Source of the DNA: Flavobacterium filum DSM 17961 | Lineage (GTDB): Bacteria; Bacteroidota; Bacteroidia; Flavobacteriales; Flavobacteriaceae | Length of the DNA stretch: 64,000 bases | Reading direction: 5' to 3' | Assembly: GCF_000425465.1 (NCBI RefSeq) | Contig: NZ_AUDM01000013.1 | Location: forward strand, 1-64,000 | Shown: piece by piece, positions 30,009-38,669 of the stretch | Position numbering within the stretch: the stretch's first letter is position 1 | Layout of the letters: each line of letters opens with the position of its first letter | Notes under the pieces: model-generated | Told to the model about the DNA's origin: nothing | Seen by the model: only the letters and a program-made list of their open reading frames with translations | Database searches by the model: none | Program-made: the position numbers and the translations under genes

Positions 30009-32708
30009 ATGAACGAAGACGAAGAAAACATCATCCCAGACGATGAAAACGAAGAACTGAACGAGTCGAGCGAGGAACAAGGTTTTGACGACGTTCGCAT
30101 GTCGGGTGGAAAGCATTTTTACGAAAACGACGAAAATCCCGAAGATACCATTACCAAAGTAACCGGAATGTACAAGGATTGGTTTCTCGACTATGCTTCC
30201 TATGTAATTTTGGAGCGTGCGGTTCCGGCTATTGAAGACGGTTTTAAACCCGTGCAACGCCGTATCATGCACTCTATGAAAGAACTTGACGACGGTCGTT
30301 ACAACAAAGTGGCGAATATCGTTGGTCATACCATGCAGTATCACCCTCACGGAGATGCGAGTATTGGTGATGCCATGGTGCAAATTGGTCAGAAAGATTT
30401 GCTCATCGACATGCAAGGAAACTGGGGAAATATCCTAACCGGAGATAGTGCTGCAGCTTCTCGTTACATTGAAGCCCGAATTTCAAAACTAGGTCACGAT
30501 ATTTTATATTCTCCAAAAATTACAGAATGGGGAATGTCCTATGATGGTCGTCGTGCAGAACCCGTAAATCTTCCGGTGAAATTCCCACTTTTGTTAGCTC
30601 AAGGGGCAGAAGGTATTGCCGTTGGTTTATCCACGAAAGTGCTACCGCACAATTTCAACGAATTAATTGATTGCTCGATAAAGGTTTTGAAAAATAAACC
30701 GTTCACGTTATATCCCGATTTCCCTACTGCCGGAATCGCTGATGTTTCCAACTACAACGACGGAATGCGTGGCGGTCGTGTTCGTGTGCGTGCCAAAATT
30801 TCGCAATTGGACAAACAAACGTTGGTAATTACGCAAATTCCGTTTTCCACCAACACAGGAACGTTGATTGACAGTATTCTGAAAGCTAACGAAAAAGGTA
30901 AAATTAAAGTCAAAAAAATTGAAGATAACACGGCTGCCGAAGTTGAAATTTTAATTCATCTTCCGCCAGGCGTTTCTCCTGATAAAACGATAGATGCGTT
31001 GTATGCGTTCACCGCATGCGAAACTTCGGTTGCTCCGTTAGGTTGTGTAATTGAAAACCATAAACCGTTGTTTATCGGTGTTTCGGATATGTTGAAAATT
31101 TCAACGCATCGAACGGTGGATTTACTAAAACGAGAGTTGGAAATTCAATTGGATGAATTGGAAAACAAATGGCATTTTTCAACGTTGGAAAAAATCTTCA
31201 TTCGTGAAGAAATGTACATTGATTTCAAAATGTATTCCGACCGAGAATCGTTATATGCGTATATGTATGATCGATTTAAACCGTTTTTAAATTCTTTTGT
31301 TCGAGAAATTAATGATGATGATTTGCAGAAATTAACGCAAATTCCGATGATTCGTATCACGCGTTTTGATTCGGATAAAGCCGATGATGCTATTGCAAAG
31401 TTAGAAGCAGAAATGGAACAAGTGAAACATCATTTGGATCATATTATTGATTTTGCGGTGGATTTTTTCCTTAAATTAAAAGATAAATACGGAAAAGGAA
31501 GAGAACGTCTAACGGAATTGCGAAGTTTTGATACGATTGAAGCAACGAAAGTAGTTTTGCGAAACACGAAATTATACGTAAACAAAGAGGAAGGTTTTAT
31601 GGGAACCGGACTCAAAAAAGACGAATATGTGGCCGATTGTTCCGATATTGATGATGTGATTGTTTTTCTCCGTGATGGAAAAATGATGGTGACGAAAGTA
31701 GATGACAAAAAATTCATAGGAAAAGACATTATTCACATTGCCATTTTTGATAAAAATGATAAACGTACCATTTATAATATGATTTATCGTGATGGAAAAA
31801 ATGGTTCCACATTCATCAAACGATTCAATGTTTCCGGTGTTACGAGAGATAAATTCTATGATTTAACGCAGGAAAAAGCCGGTTCAATGGTTTCCTATTT
31901 TTCCGCAAATCCGAATGGTGAAGCGGAAGTAGTAACGATTTTACTTCGTCAAGTTGGAAGCATCAAAAAATTGAAATGGGATTTGGATTTTGCTGATATT
32001 GCCATTAAAGGAAGAGCTTCTCGCGGAAACACCGTAACCAAATATCCAATTAAGAAAATTGAATTAAAGGAAAAAGGAATATCCACTTTACGGCCAAGAA
32101 AAATTTGGTTTGATGACACGGTTCAACGTCTGAATGTAGATGGAAGAGGGGAGTTGTTGGGTGAATTCCGTCCGAATGATCGAATTTTAGTTGTAAATCA
32201 ATCCGGAAAATTGAAAACCATTATTCCTGAACTCACAACACATTTTGATGAAGATATGGTGGTGTTGGAAAAATGGCATCCTAAAAAACCGATTTCAGCT
32301 ATTTATTATGATGGCGAAAAAGATCGTTATTATGTGAAACGATTTTTGGTTGAAAATGAAAATAAGGAAGAAATTTTTATTTCGGAACACGAAAAATCGC
32401 AATTAGAAATTGTCTCCACCGATTGGCGTCCGGTTGCCGAAGTAATTTTTGCCAAAGTAAAAGGTGTACAAAAAGAAAATCAAACAGTTGATATTGAACA
32501 ATTTATAGCTGTAAAAGGAATCAAAGCACTTGGAAATCAATTAACTACAGATAAAATTAAGCAAATCAATCTGTTAGAACCCTTACCTTTTGAAGAACCG
32601 GAAGAAGAAGCTCCCGAAGAAATGGAAGTTGCGGGCGAAGACAATGTTTCCGATGATATTCAAACCGAATTGGATGATGATGGACAGATAACGTTAAGTT
32701 TGGATTAG
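30009..32708 (+). CDS. parC: DNA topoisomerase IV subunit A
   Basis: An 899-residue type IIA topoisomerase breakage-reunion subunit. After a very acidic N-terminal tail (residues 1-45) come ILERAVPAIEDGFKPVQRRI, YHPHGDASIGDAMV and the catalytic tyrosine at about residue 153 in AAASRYIEARI. The C-terminal half has the degenerate beta-propeller blades typical of ParC (for example VVFLRDGKMMVTKVDDKKF), followed by another acidic tail. The acidic extensions are usual for Bacteroidota. It ends at a bidirectional terminator. Confidence 0.94.
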   Translation: MNEDEENIIPDDENEELNESSEEQGFDDVRMSGGKHFYENDENPEDTITKVTGMYKDWFLDYASYVILERAVPAIEDGFKPVQRRIMHSMKELDDGRYNKVANIVGHTMQYHPHGDASIGDAMVQIGQKDLLIDMQGNWGNILTGDSAAASRYIEARISKLGHDILYSPKITEWGMSYDGRRAEPVNLPVKFPLLLAQGAEGIAVGLSTKVLPHNFNELIDCSIKVLKNKPFTLYPDFPTAGIADVSNYNDGMRGGRVRVRAKISQLDKQTLVITQIPFSTNTGTLIDSILKANEKGKIKVKKIEDNTAAEVEILIHLPPGVSPDKTIDALYAFTACETSVAPLGCVIENHKPLFIGVSDMLKISTHRTVDLLKRELEIQLDELENKWHFSTLEKIFIREEMYIDFKMYSDRESLYAYMYDRFKPFLNSFVREINDDDLQKLTQIPMIRITRFDSDKADDAIAKLEAEMEQVKHHLDHIIDFAVDFFLKLKDKYGKGRERLTELRSFDTIEATKVVLRNTKLYVNKEEGFMGTGLKKDEYVADCSDIDDVIVFLRDGKMMVTKVDDKKFIGKDIIHIAIFDKNDKRTIYNMIYRDGKNGSTFIKRFNVSGVTRDKFYDLTQEKAGSMVSYFSANPNGEAEVVTILLRQVGSIKKLKWDLDFADIAIKGRASRGNTVTKYPIKKIELKEKGISTLRPRKIWFDDTVQRLNVDGRGELLGEFRPNDRILVVNQSGKLKTIIPELTTHFDEDMVVLEKWHPKKPISAIYYDGEKDRYYVKRFLVENENKEEIFISEHEKSQLEIVSTDWRPVAEVIFAKVKGVQKENQTVDIEQFIAVKGIKALGNQLTTDKIKQINLLEPLPFEEPEEEAPEEMEVAGEDNVSDDIQTELDDDGQITLSLD

Positions 32709-32726
32709 TATATATTCTTAAACAAG

Positions 32727-32767
32727 AAAAAGGTTCGCACCGAAAATAATTTCTTGCGAACCTTTTT
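32727..32767. terminator. Bidirectional terminator between parC and the DUF4252 gene
   Basis: AAAAAGGTTCGCA (32727-32739) pairs perfectly with TGCGAACCTTTTT (32755-32767) across a 15-base loop. Confidence 0.9.
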
Positions 32768-32781
32768 AATATAAATAATAA

Positions 32782-33219
32782 TTAACTCAACGAAAGTTGA
32801 AAAATGACCGATTCGTTATCACCGGAACCTTCTACAAACATAATGAGTTCTGAAATTTCATCTTTTTTTCCGCTCTTTACTAAAAATTCTACTTCTTTTC
32901 CTCCGTCATTTATTCGCATTAATTCTTCAAATTCTTTCGATTTACGGTACTTTCCGGCAATTGCTTTCATTTCATTGCGTTGCGAATTTCCGGTAGAAGT
33001 GTACATTTTAAACGATTTTATTCGATCAATAAAATCCATTACTTTTTTGTCTTCAGTAGTCAAGTTTTTCTTGTCGGATACTTTTCCAATAAGTGAAAAT
33101 AATCCTTTGCTTACTACAACTTTGGTTACATTTTCATCTTTATCTAATTTTTCAAAAGATTGAGCTTGAGCAGAAAAAGCTAGAAAAGCTAAACAAAAGC
33201 TTACGATTAATTTTTTCAT
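32782..33219 (-). CDS. DUF4252 exported protein
   Basis: A 145-residue exported protein with signal peptide MKKLIVSFCLAFLAFSAQAQ. The mature part begins with FEKLDKDENVTKVVVSKGLFSL and ends with ELIMFVEGSGDNESVIFQLSL, the pattern of the DUF4252 family of Bacteroidota, where the end describes a beta strand pair. Members are often encoded near an ECF sigma factor; none is present here. Function unknown. Confidence 0.85.
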   Translation of the reverse strand: MKKLIVSFCLAFLAFSAQAQSFEKLDKDENVTKVVVSKGLFSLIGKVSDKKNLTTEDKKVMDFIDRIKSFKMYTSTGNSQRNEMKAIAGKYRKSKEFEELMRINDGGKEVEFLVKSGKKDEISELIMFVEGSGDNESVIFQLSLS

Positions 33220-33290
33220 AATGAGTTGTTTTTTGATTAATAAAAGGGAGACGATTCAGCTTTTATTTTGTTACAAACTCATTTCAAAAT

Positions 33291-34070
33291 TTATTTTAAT
33301 TCGTTTTTCTTTCGCATTTTCATATTAATAAACTCCACTGCTAGTGAAAAAGCAATAGCAAAATAAAGATAACCTTTTGGAACGGCTCCCACGTGTTGTC
33401 CGACTAATTCTGCATTAGATAAGTGCATACTTTCGGTAATCAACATAAATCCGATTAAGATTAAGAAAGCCAAACCAAGGATTTGAATAGATGGATTTGC
33501 GTTTACGAAATTACCCACCGGAATAGCAAAAAGCATCATTACACCAACCGAAATGACTACTGCTGTTACCATAATATACAAAGCACCTTCAACACCATTC
33601 GTCATTCCAACTGCGGTTAAAATACTATCCACAGAAAAAATTAAGTCAATCAAAAGAATTTGAAAAATCACATTTCCAAATGATTTTGCGGCAGAAGTTT
33701 TTAATTCTTTTTCTTCAACACCTTTATGATCAACTTTTTCGTGAATTTCTTTCGTGCTTTTATAAATTAAAAATAATCCACCAAAGAAAAGAACCATGGC
33801 TTGACCAGTAAAACTTCCACTAAACCAACCCCAATCGACGGAAAACCAAGGAGCTTTCATGGCAATCAAAATAGTGATTCCGAAAAGTAAAGCAATCCGC
33901 ATGAACATGGCTAAAAATAAACCTAAACGTGTGGCTTTTTTGCGTTTTTCTTCCGGTAATTTTCCGGTTACAATGGAGATAAAAATGATGTTATCGATAC
34001 CTAGAACAATTTCTAGAAAGGTCAATGTTAAAAGAGCAACCCATGCATCGGGATTTGCAAATACTTCCAT
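33291..34070 (-). CDS. TerC family integral membrane protein
   Basis: A 259-residue protein with about seven transmembrane helices. LTLTFLEIVLGIDNIIFISIV and ILLIDLIFSVDSILTAVGM carry the two acidic, intramembrane (G/S)(I/V)D(N/S) motifs of the TerC family. Relatives are linked to manganese efflux and metal loading of exported proteins; the historic tellurite resistance link is weak. A cytoplasmic loop EKVDHKGVEEKELKTS splits the two halves. It is the last gene of a run on the minus strand that begins at murQ, though it may have its own promoter. Confidence 0.9.
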   Translation of the reverse strand: MEVFANPDAWVALLTLTFLEIVLGIDNIIFISIVTGKLPEEKRKKATRLGLFLAMFMRIALLFGITILIAMKAPWFSVDWGWFSGSFTGQAMVLFFGGLFLIYKSTKEIHEKVDHKGVEEKELKTSAAKSFGNVIFQILLIDLIFSVDSILTAVGMTNGVEGALYIMVTAVVISVGVMMLFAIPVGNFVNANPSIQILGLAFLILIGFMLITESMHLSNAELVGQHVGAVPKGYLYFAIAFSLAVEFINMKMRKKNELK

Positions 34071-34102
34071 AAATGTGATTTATTTTATGTTTTTTTACGC
34101 AA

Positions 34103-34471
34103 TTAATTCACTTTTGTTACAACGCCTTTTTGTTTGTTGGAATCGCCCACAAATGAATATTCAAATGTATAACTTTTTTCCTCTGTTGTTAAGATTTTCA
34201 TGTGTATGGCTTTTTTTTCTTTCATGCCTTTAGGATGAAGCTTTTGCAAGACAAATTCACAATCATTAATCCATCGAACAGAGGAAGTATCTGTTTTGCC
34301 TCGGAAAGTTTCTATTTGTAAGCTATCGTTTCGTTCAAAGACTGAAATTTCTTTTTTGCCATCAATTTCCTGCTCAAATTGAAATTTTCCGGTTTTAAAA
34401 TCGGTGCAATTGCGTTCTTGTTGGTAGCAGGAAATGAATAGTAAGCTTAAAATTGGTAATATTTTTTTCAT
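34103..34471 (-). CDS. Small lipoprotein of unknown function
   Basis: A 122-residue lipoprotein; the signal ends at a lipobox cysteine (MKKILPILSLLFISC). The mature part includes ERNCTDFKTGKFQFE and TSSVRWINDCEFVLQKLHP, two cysteines that may pair, and FEYSFVGDSNKQKGVVTK. I recall close relatives in Flavobacteria being named 'DNA topoisomerase IV', which has no support in the sequence: there is no topoisomerase motif and the protein is exported. Its start lies one base after the preceding gene's stop, so it is in an operon with the two small membrane proteins. Confidence 0.8.
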   Translation of the reverse strand: MKKILPILSLLFISCYQQERNCTDFKTGKFQFEQEIDGKKEISVFERNDSLQIETFRGKTDTSSVRWINDCEFVLQKLHPKGMKEKKAIHMKILTTEEKSYTFEYSFVGDSNKQKGVVTKVN

Positions 34472-34472
34472 T

Positions 34473-34664
34473 TTAATTGTAATATAGAAAGAACATTATA
34501 ATAAGTATTAAAATCAATAAGTTAAATAATCCATAGGTAATTAAATTACGGTTTTTATATTTTTCAGACATTTCATCATTTAATTTTGATTGACAAAATT
34601 TGATTAAAATCCAATAAATTAAAGCACCTATATCAGCAAAAAAATGTGTATTACCTATTTTCAT
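34473..34664 (-). CDS. Small membrane protein of unknown function
   Basis: A 63-residue protein with one hydrophobic segment near residues 12-25 and a strong one at the C terminus (TYGLFNLLILILIIMFFLYYN). Its start overlaps the stop of the preceding DUF6095-like gene (ATGA) and its stop is followed after one base by the lipoprotein gene, so it looks translated. No family recognised. Confidence 0.65.
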   Translation of the reverse strand: MKIGNTHFFADIGALIYWILIKFCQSKLNDEMSEKYKNRNLITYGLFNLLILILIIMFFLYYN

Positions 34665-34885
34665 AGATTTTCATCAAACAAACTTTTCATGATAATTTGA
34701 ATTCCTTTGAACATTAGATAAACAGAAGTAATACATATTAAAATTCCCATACCTAAAACGATATAATGTATCCAAGTATGTTTATTCATAAAAGCATTGT
34801 GTATGAGAATTGGTCCCAAAAACATTAATGGAATCGCTCCAACGCTATATTTTAATCCTTTAAAAAGGAGTTCTTTGTTGTCCAT
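34661..34885 (-). CDS. DUF6095-like small membrane protein
   Basis: A 74-residue protein with two hydrophobic helices (YSVGAIPLMFLGPILIHNAF and HYIVLGMGILICITSVYLMFKG). It resembles the DUF6095 family, which in Flavobacteria commonly lies directly after murQ, as here. Function unknown. The gap to murQ carries a short 8-base periodic array. Confidence 0.75.
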   Translation of the reverse strand: MDNKELLFKGLKYSVGAIPLMFLGPILIHNAFMNKHTWIHYIVLGMGILICITSVYLMFKGIQIIMKSLFDENL

Positions 34886-34897
34886 ATTTTTAAGTTG

Positions 34898-34929
34898 CTA
34901 AGGTTCAGAGTGACTGAGTTTCTGAGGTT
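34898..34929. repeat. 8-base periodic array (four CTNAGNNN-like units)
   Basis: Four consecutive octamers, three of form CTNAGNNN and one variant (CAGAGTGA), lie between murQ and the next gene. Two further CTGAG-type words extend into the last codons of murQ (34942 onward). Confidence 0.75.
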
Positions 34930-34938
34930 GATTACTAT

Positions 34939-35754
34939 TTACTGAGACTGATAACTCTCCACCGCTTTCCGTACACTACCAAACTTCTCCAATAAAACTC
35001 CTGCTTCTTCATAACTCACCGGAATTTCACTCATAATCATTCGAATACCACGATCCACTAATTTGTTGTTGCTCAATTGCATATCCACCATTTTGTTGCC
35101 TTTCACTTTTCCAAGTTGAATCATCGTAGCGGTTGAAATCATGTTTAAAACCAACTTTTGAGCCGTTCCGGCTTTCATGCGTGAACTTCCGGTTACAAAT
35201 TCCGGACCAACCACAACTTCAATTGGAAATTTAGAAACGTGTGAAAGCGGACTTCCTTCGTTGCAAGTAATACAACCGGTTGGAATGTTTTGCTGATTGC
35301 ATTTTTCCAAACCACCAATAACATAAGGCGTAGTTCCGGAAGCGGCAATTCCAATTACAAAGTCATTTTGATTGATTTTGAAATCCAATAAATCTTTCCA
35401 AGCTTGTTCTGTATCATCTTCGGCAAATTCTACTGCTTTCCGAATGGCTTTGTCGCCACCGGCAATAATTCCTACTACCAAATCAAATGAAACTCCAAAC
35501 GTTGGCGGACATTCCGAAGCATCTACAACGCCCAATCTACCTGAAGTTCCGGCTCCAATATAAAAAAGTCGTCCGCCATTTTTTAATTGACTAACTACTT
35601 TTTCAACCGTTTTTTCAATTTGTGGCAACGCTTTTTCAACCGCTAATGGAACGGTTTTATCTTCGTTATTGATGCTTTGCAATAATTCGGAAACCGACAT
35701 CTTTTCCAGATGTTCGTATTTTGAGGATTGTTCGGTGGTTTTGGTAAAAGACAT
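34939..35754 (-). CDS. murQ: N-acetylmuramic acid 6-phosphate etherase
   Basis: A 271-residue SIS-domain enzyme that cleaves the lactyl ether of MurNAc-6-phosphate during cell-wall recycling. Visible signatures are GAGTSGRLGVVDASECPPTFG, EDDTEQAWKDL with the catalytic glutamate region, GIAASGTTPYV and TGSSRMKAGTAQKLVLNM. I choose the ATG at 35754 over an in-frame GTG at 35769, because a TATCTTTG promoter element at 35771-35778 puts the transcript start between them. No anhMurNAc kinase gene is adjacent. Confidence 0.94.
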   Translation of the reverse strand: MSFTKTTEQSSKYEHLEKMSVSELLQSINNEDKTVPLAVEKALPQIEKTVEKVVSQLKNGGRLFYIGAGTSGRLGVVDASECPPTFGVSFDLVVGIIAGGDKAIRKAVEFAEDDTEQAWKDLLDFKINQNDFVIGIAASGTTPYVIGGLEKCNQQNIPTGCITCNEGSPLSHVSKFPIEVVVGPEFVTGSSRMKAGTAQKLVLNMISTATMIQLGKVKGNKMVDMQLSNNKLVDRGIRMIMSEIPVSYEEAGVLLEKFGSVRKAVESYQSQ

Positions 35755-35770
35755 AGTGCAAAATTTCACT

Positions 35771-35778
35771 CAAAGATA
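35771..35778 (-). promoter_or_regulatory. -7 promoter element (TATCTTTG) of murQ
   Basis: Minus-strand match to TAnnTTTG, 17 bases before the chosen ATG; it rules out the upstream GTG start. Confidence 0.65.
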
Positions 35779-35804
35779 CGAGATTTTCATTTCTCGCAAA
35801 GAAG

Positions 35805-35927
35805 CTAAGTCGCAAAAGAAAGTTGCTGAGTTACTGAGTAGCTGAGAAACTTAGGTTTTTTAGTTTTTGAAGATGAAATTTAGCGTAATTACAAAAACCG
35901 ACAACTGACAACCGATAACGGGTAACT
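35805..35927. repeat. Mixed 8-base and 7-base periodic array between murQ and the ZIP gene
   Basis: CTNAGNNN octamers occur at 35805-35812 and as a run at 35825-35854. A separate run of four 7-base units of the form G(A/G)(C/T)AACN lies at 35900-35927. No reading frame of interest is present in this gap. Confidence 0.75.
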
Positions 35928-36661
35928 CAATGCGAATGCCCCATTTCCATCACATAAGCCAATAAAAATCCTAACACAATCATCGTGATTTTGGCTAAAT
36001 TGAATTTGTGACCTTCATTACTTTCAAAAATAATAGTAGAAGAAATATGAAATAATATACCCACCACAATAGCCGAAATTTCTTTGGAATAATGTTGTGC
36101 AAAATGCAATTGTTCCGCTAATAATGTTCCTAGTGGTGTCATTAATGCAAATGAAAACATAAAGGCAAAAACCATCATTTTATTCATCTTTGCATTCACA
36201 AAAAATAGCGTTAGAATAATAGCAATAGGGAAGTGGTGTACCGCAATTCCATACGCCAAATTGGTGTTTTCGTGAATCGGAAAACCTTCTAACAACGCGT
36301 GAATACACAAACTGATAAACAACAACCACGGAATATGATGTACTTCATTATTTTCATCAGTATGCACGTGAACGTGACCGTGTTCGGCACCTTTGGAGAA
36401 AAATTCAAGAATGATTTGGAATAAAATCCCAATCATGATAAAAACACCAACCGGAAGTGTGTAATGTTTGTGTTCGCCTTCGTGTACGTGGTGATGACCT
36501 TCGTGAAATAACTCAGGTAACAAATGCAAAACAGTTAGTGAAAGCAAAAAAGCTCCACTAAAAGCTAGTAATAATTTGATGTTTTTTTTCTTCTGCGGTT
36601 TTAAAAATAATGCGATTAAAAACCCAAAAATAACGGCCGAAAAAGTGATAATGTATTGCAT
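35927..36661 (-). CDS. ZIP family metal transporter
   Basis: A 244-residue transporter with about eight helices. A histidine-rich loop (HEGHHHVHEGEHKHY) and a second one (HGHVHVHTDENNEVHH) face one side of the membrane. The family metal site is visible in HALLEGFPIHE and YGIAVHHFPIAIILTLF, which give the HxxxE and HHxP pattern of ZIP helices 4 and 5. It probably imports zinc or a similar divalent ion. Its start overlaps the stop of the methyltransferase gene by one base. Confidence 0.9.
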   Translation of the reverse strand: MQYIITFSAVIFGFLIALFLKPQKKKNIKLLLAFSGAFLLSLTVLHLLPELFHEGHHHVHEGEHKHYTLPVGVFIMIGILFQIILEFFSKGAEHGHVHVHTDENNEVHHIPWLLFISLCIHALLEGFPIHENTNLAYGIAVHHFPIAIILTLFFVNAKMNKMMVFAFMFSFALMTPLGTLLAEQLHFAQHYSKEISAIVVGILFHISSTIIFESNEGHKFNLAKITMIVLGFLLAYVMEMGHSH

Positions 36662-37425
36662 TATTTAAAAATCATAATTAAACGTTCAGATTGCGATTTG
36701 TAGAATTTTCGGAGTTTATAGTCGCCAAAAACATCTAATAAATAGATTCCGGCTTCATCCATCATTTTTTCAAAATCAGAAAGGCGAAGAGCTTGTACTT
36801 TTTCGGTAAAATGAAATTCTTTTCCTTGATCCGAAAACGAAATTTCTTTATAGATATGATTGTCTTTTTCATATCGCTTAATATGAAAATCGATCCCTTC
36901 TACAGTTTTAGTTTCTTTCGGTATTAAATTTTCCAAAACAAAATCTACATTCATAAAATCAATCACGGCAAATCCATATTCCGTCAAACTATCTCGAATG
37001 GCTTTTAACGTAATTAAATTATCAGCATCATCCTCAAAATAGCCAAAGCTGGTAAACAAATTGAAAATGGCATCGTATTTTTCATCAAAAGGGATTCGCA
37101 TGTCATGCACTTTGAAATGCAATTTTTCATTAGAAGATTTTGAGGCTTCTGTAATGCTGTTCTCAGACAAATCAGCCCCGGTAACATCATAACCTAATTG
37201 ATTCAAATAGATGGAATGACGTCCTTTTCCACAAGCTAAATCTAAAATTTTGGCTTCTTCCGGTAAGTTCAAATATTCGGTAAGATTATCCATAAACAAT
37301 TGAGCCTCTGCATAATCTCTATCTTTGTAAAGAATGTGATAATAAGGTGTATCAAACCAAGAGGCATACCAATTATCAGTAATTGGAAATGGGTTTTGAG
37401 GTATGAGTGGTTTCGATTCTGACAT
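36661..37425 (-). CDS. Class I SAM-dependent methyltransferase
   Basis: A 254-residue methyltransferase. Motif I is ILDLACGKGRHSIYLNQLG, the acidic end of strand 2 is DVTGADLSENSI, and YDAIFNLFTSFGYFEDD matches motif IV. The substrate is not evident; the FTSFGYF segment is typical of small-molecule methyltransferases of this family. I choose the ATG at 37425 (MSESKPLIP), since the longer frame crosses the divergent promoter region. Confidence 0.85.
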   Translation of the reverse strand: MSESKPLIPQNPFPITDNWYASWFDTPYYHILYKDRDYAEAQLFMDNLTEYLNLPEEAKILDLACGKGRHSIYLNQLGYDVTGADLSENSITEASKSSNEKLHFKVHDMRIPFDEKYDAIFNLFTSFGYFEDDADNLITLKAIRDSLTEYGFAVIDFMNVDFVLENLIPKETKTVEGIDFHIKRYEKDNHIYKEISFSDQGKEFHFTEKVQALRLSDFEKMMDEAGIYLLDVFGDYKLRKFYKSQSERLIMIFK

Positions 37426-37452
37426 TAATTGGTTAGATGCTTTAAGAACGTG

Positions 37453-37471
37453 CAAATTTAGTGTATTTTTG
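37453..37471. promoter_or_regulatory. Back-to-back divergent -7 elements
   Basis: TAAATTTG on the minus strand (37453-37460) faces the methyltransferase gene, and TATTTTTG on the plus strand (37464-37471) faces the THUMP methyltransferase gene. The two are 3 bases apart, so the two genes probably compete for RNA polymerase. Confidence 0.5.
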
Positions 37472-37496
37472 CCAAGTTTTACAGTTTTATACAATC

Positions 37497-38666
37497 ATGG
37501 AGAAGAATTTTAAGATGGTGGCCAAGACCTTTTTTGGTTTTGAAGAAATTTTAGCGAAAGAAGTGCAACAATTAGGCGGACAAGATGTACAAATCGGAAC
37601 GCGTGTGGTAACTTTTTACGGTGATAAAGGATTTATGTATAAAGCTAATTTGTCGTTGCGTACAGCCCTTAAAATTTTAAAACCTATCAAAGGATTTAAA
37701 GTATTCAATGAGAAGGGGTTATATGACAGTGTTTCAAGTATTGATTGGAGTCAATATATGAATGAACATCAAACTTTTGTGGTGGATGTTACGTTGTATT
37801 CTGAAGCGTTTAATAACTCCCAATTCGTGGCTTTAAAAACCAAAGATGCAATTGTAGATCAATTTAGAGCTAAAACCGGTGTTCGTCCGAGTATTGATAA
37901 AGATTTTCCGGATTTGCGAATACACATTCATTTAGACCGCGACCAATGTACGGTTTCTTTGGATACTTCCGGTGATTCGTTACACCACAGAGGATATCGC
38001 TCAGCTACGAATATTGCTCCCATAAACGAAGTTTTAGCCGCAGGAATGTTATTGTTATCCGGTTGGGAGGGAAAATCTCATTTTTTGGACCCAATGTGCG
38101 GTAGCGGAACTATTTTAGCGGAAGCCGCCATGATTGCGTGTAATATTCCGGCAAACATCAACCGAAAAGAGTTTGCTTTTGAAAAATGGAACGATTGGGA
38201 CAATGATTTATTTGATCAAATTATTGATAGTTTGATGAAGAAAACCAGAGAATTTCATTATACCATCAAAGGTTTTGACAAAGCTCCAAGTGCCGTTCGT
38301 AAAGCCCAAGATAACATTCAAAATGCCAATTTGGAAGATTACGTTACCATTGAACAAAAAGATTTTTTTGCATCAGAGAAACAAACGGAAGGTCCGCTAC
38401 ACATGGTTTTTAATCCACCGTATGGGGAACGATTGGATATTAATATGGAAAGATTTTATAGAGAAATTGGCGATACATTCAAACAAAGTTATCCTAACAC
38501 ACAAGCTTGGTTTATTACCGCCAATTTGGAAGCCTTGAAATTTGTGGGTTTAAAACCTTCCCGAAAAATCAAATTATTCAACGGAAAATTGGAAGCCCGA
38601 TTGCTGAAATATGATATTTACGAAGGTAGTAAACGAACAAAGTTTCAGAATAGGGAAGAGGAATAA
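37497..38666 (+). CDS. THUMP domain RNA methyltransferase (RlmL N-half type)
   Basis: A 389-residue protein. The N-terminal THUMP domain (MVAKTFFGFEEILAKEVQQLG ... VVTFYGD) binds RNA, and the UPF0020 methyltransferase domain shows LLLSGWEGKSHFLDPMCGSG, the SAM site, then ACNIPANI and the catalytic NPPYGERL. It matches the RlmL-type 23S rRNA guanine-N2 methyltransferase half without the C-terminal RlmK part. The start at 37497 follows a promoter element at 37464; an in-frame TTG or ATG upstream would lie inside it. The exact target base is inferred from the family. Confidence 0.88.
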   Translation: MEKNFKMVAKTFFGFEEILAKEVQQLGGQDVQIGTRVVTFYGDKGFMYKANLSLRTALKILKPIKGFKVFNEKGLYDSVSSIDWSQYMNEHQTFVVDVTLYSEAFNNSQFVALKTKDAIVDQFRAKTGVRPSIDKDFPDLRIHIHLDRDQCTVSLDTSGDSLHHRGYRSATNIAPINEVLAAGMLLLSGWEGKSHFLDPMCGSGTILAEAAMIACNIPANINRKEFAFEKWNDWDNDLFDQIIDSLMKKTREFHYTIKGFDKAPSAVRKAQDNIQNANLEDYVTIEQKDFFASEKQTEGPLHMVFNPPYGERLDINMERFYREIGDTFKQSYPNTQAWFITANLEALKFVGLKPSRKIKLFNGKLEARLLKYDIYEGSKRTKFQNREEE

Positions 38667-38669
38667 TTG

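Noticed and set aside
33239..33267. Hairpin AATAAAAG/CTTTTATT as the terC terminator
   Set aside because: It is AU-only in its stem apart from one pair and has no T run on the minus strand.
34103..34471. 'DNA topoisomerase IV' as the name for the small lipoprotein
   Set aside because: The protein is an exported 122-residue lipoprotein without any topoisomerase motif; the true subunits are at 27651 and 30009.
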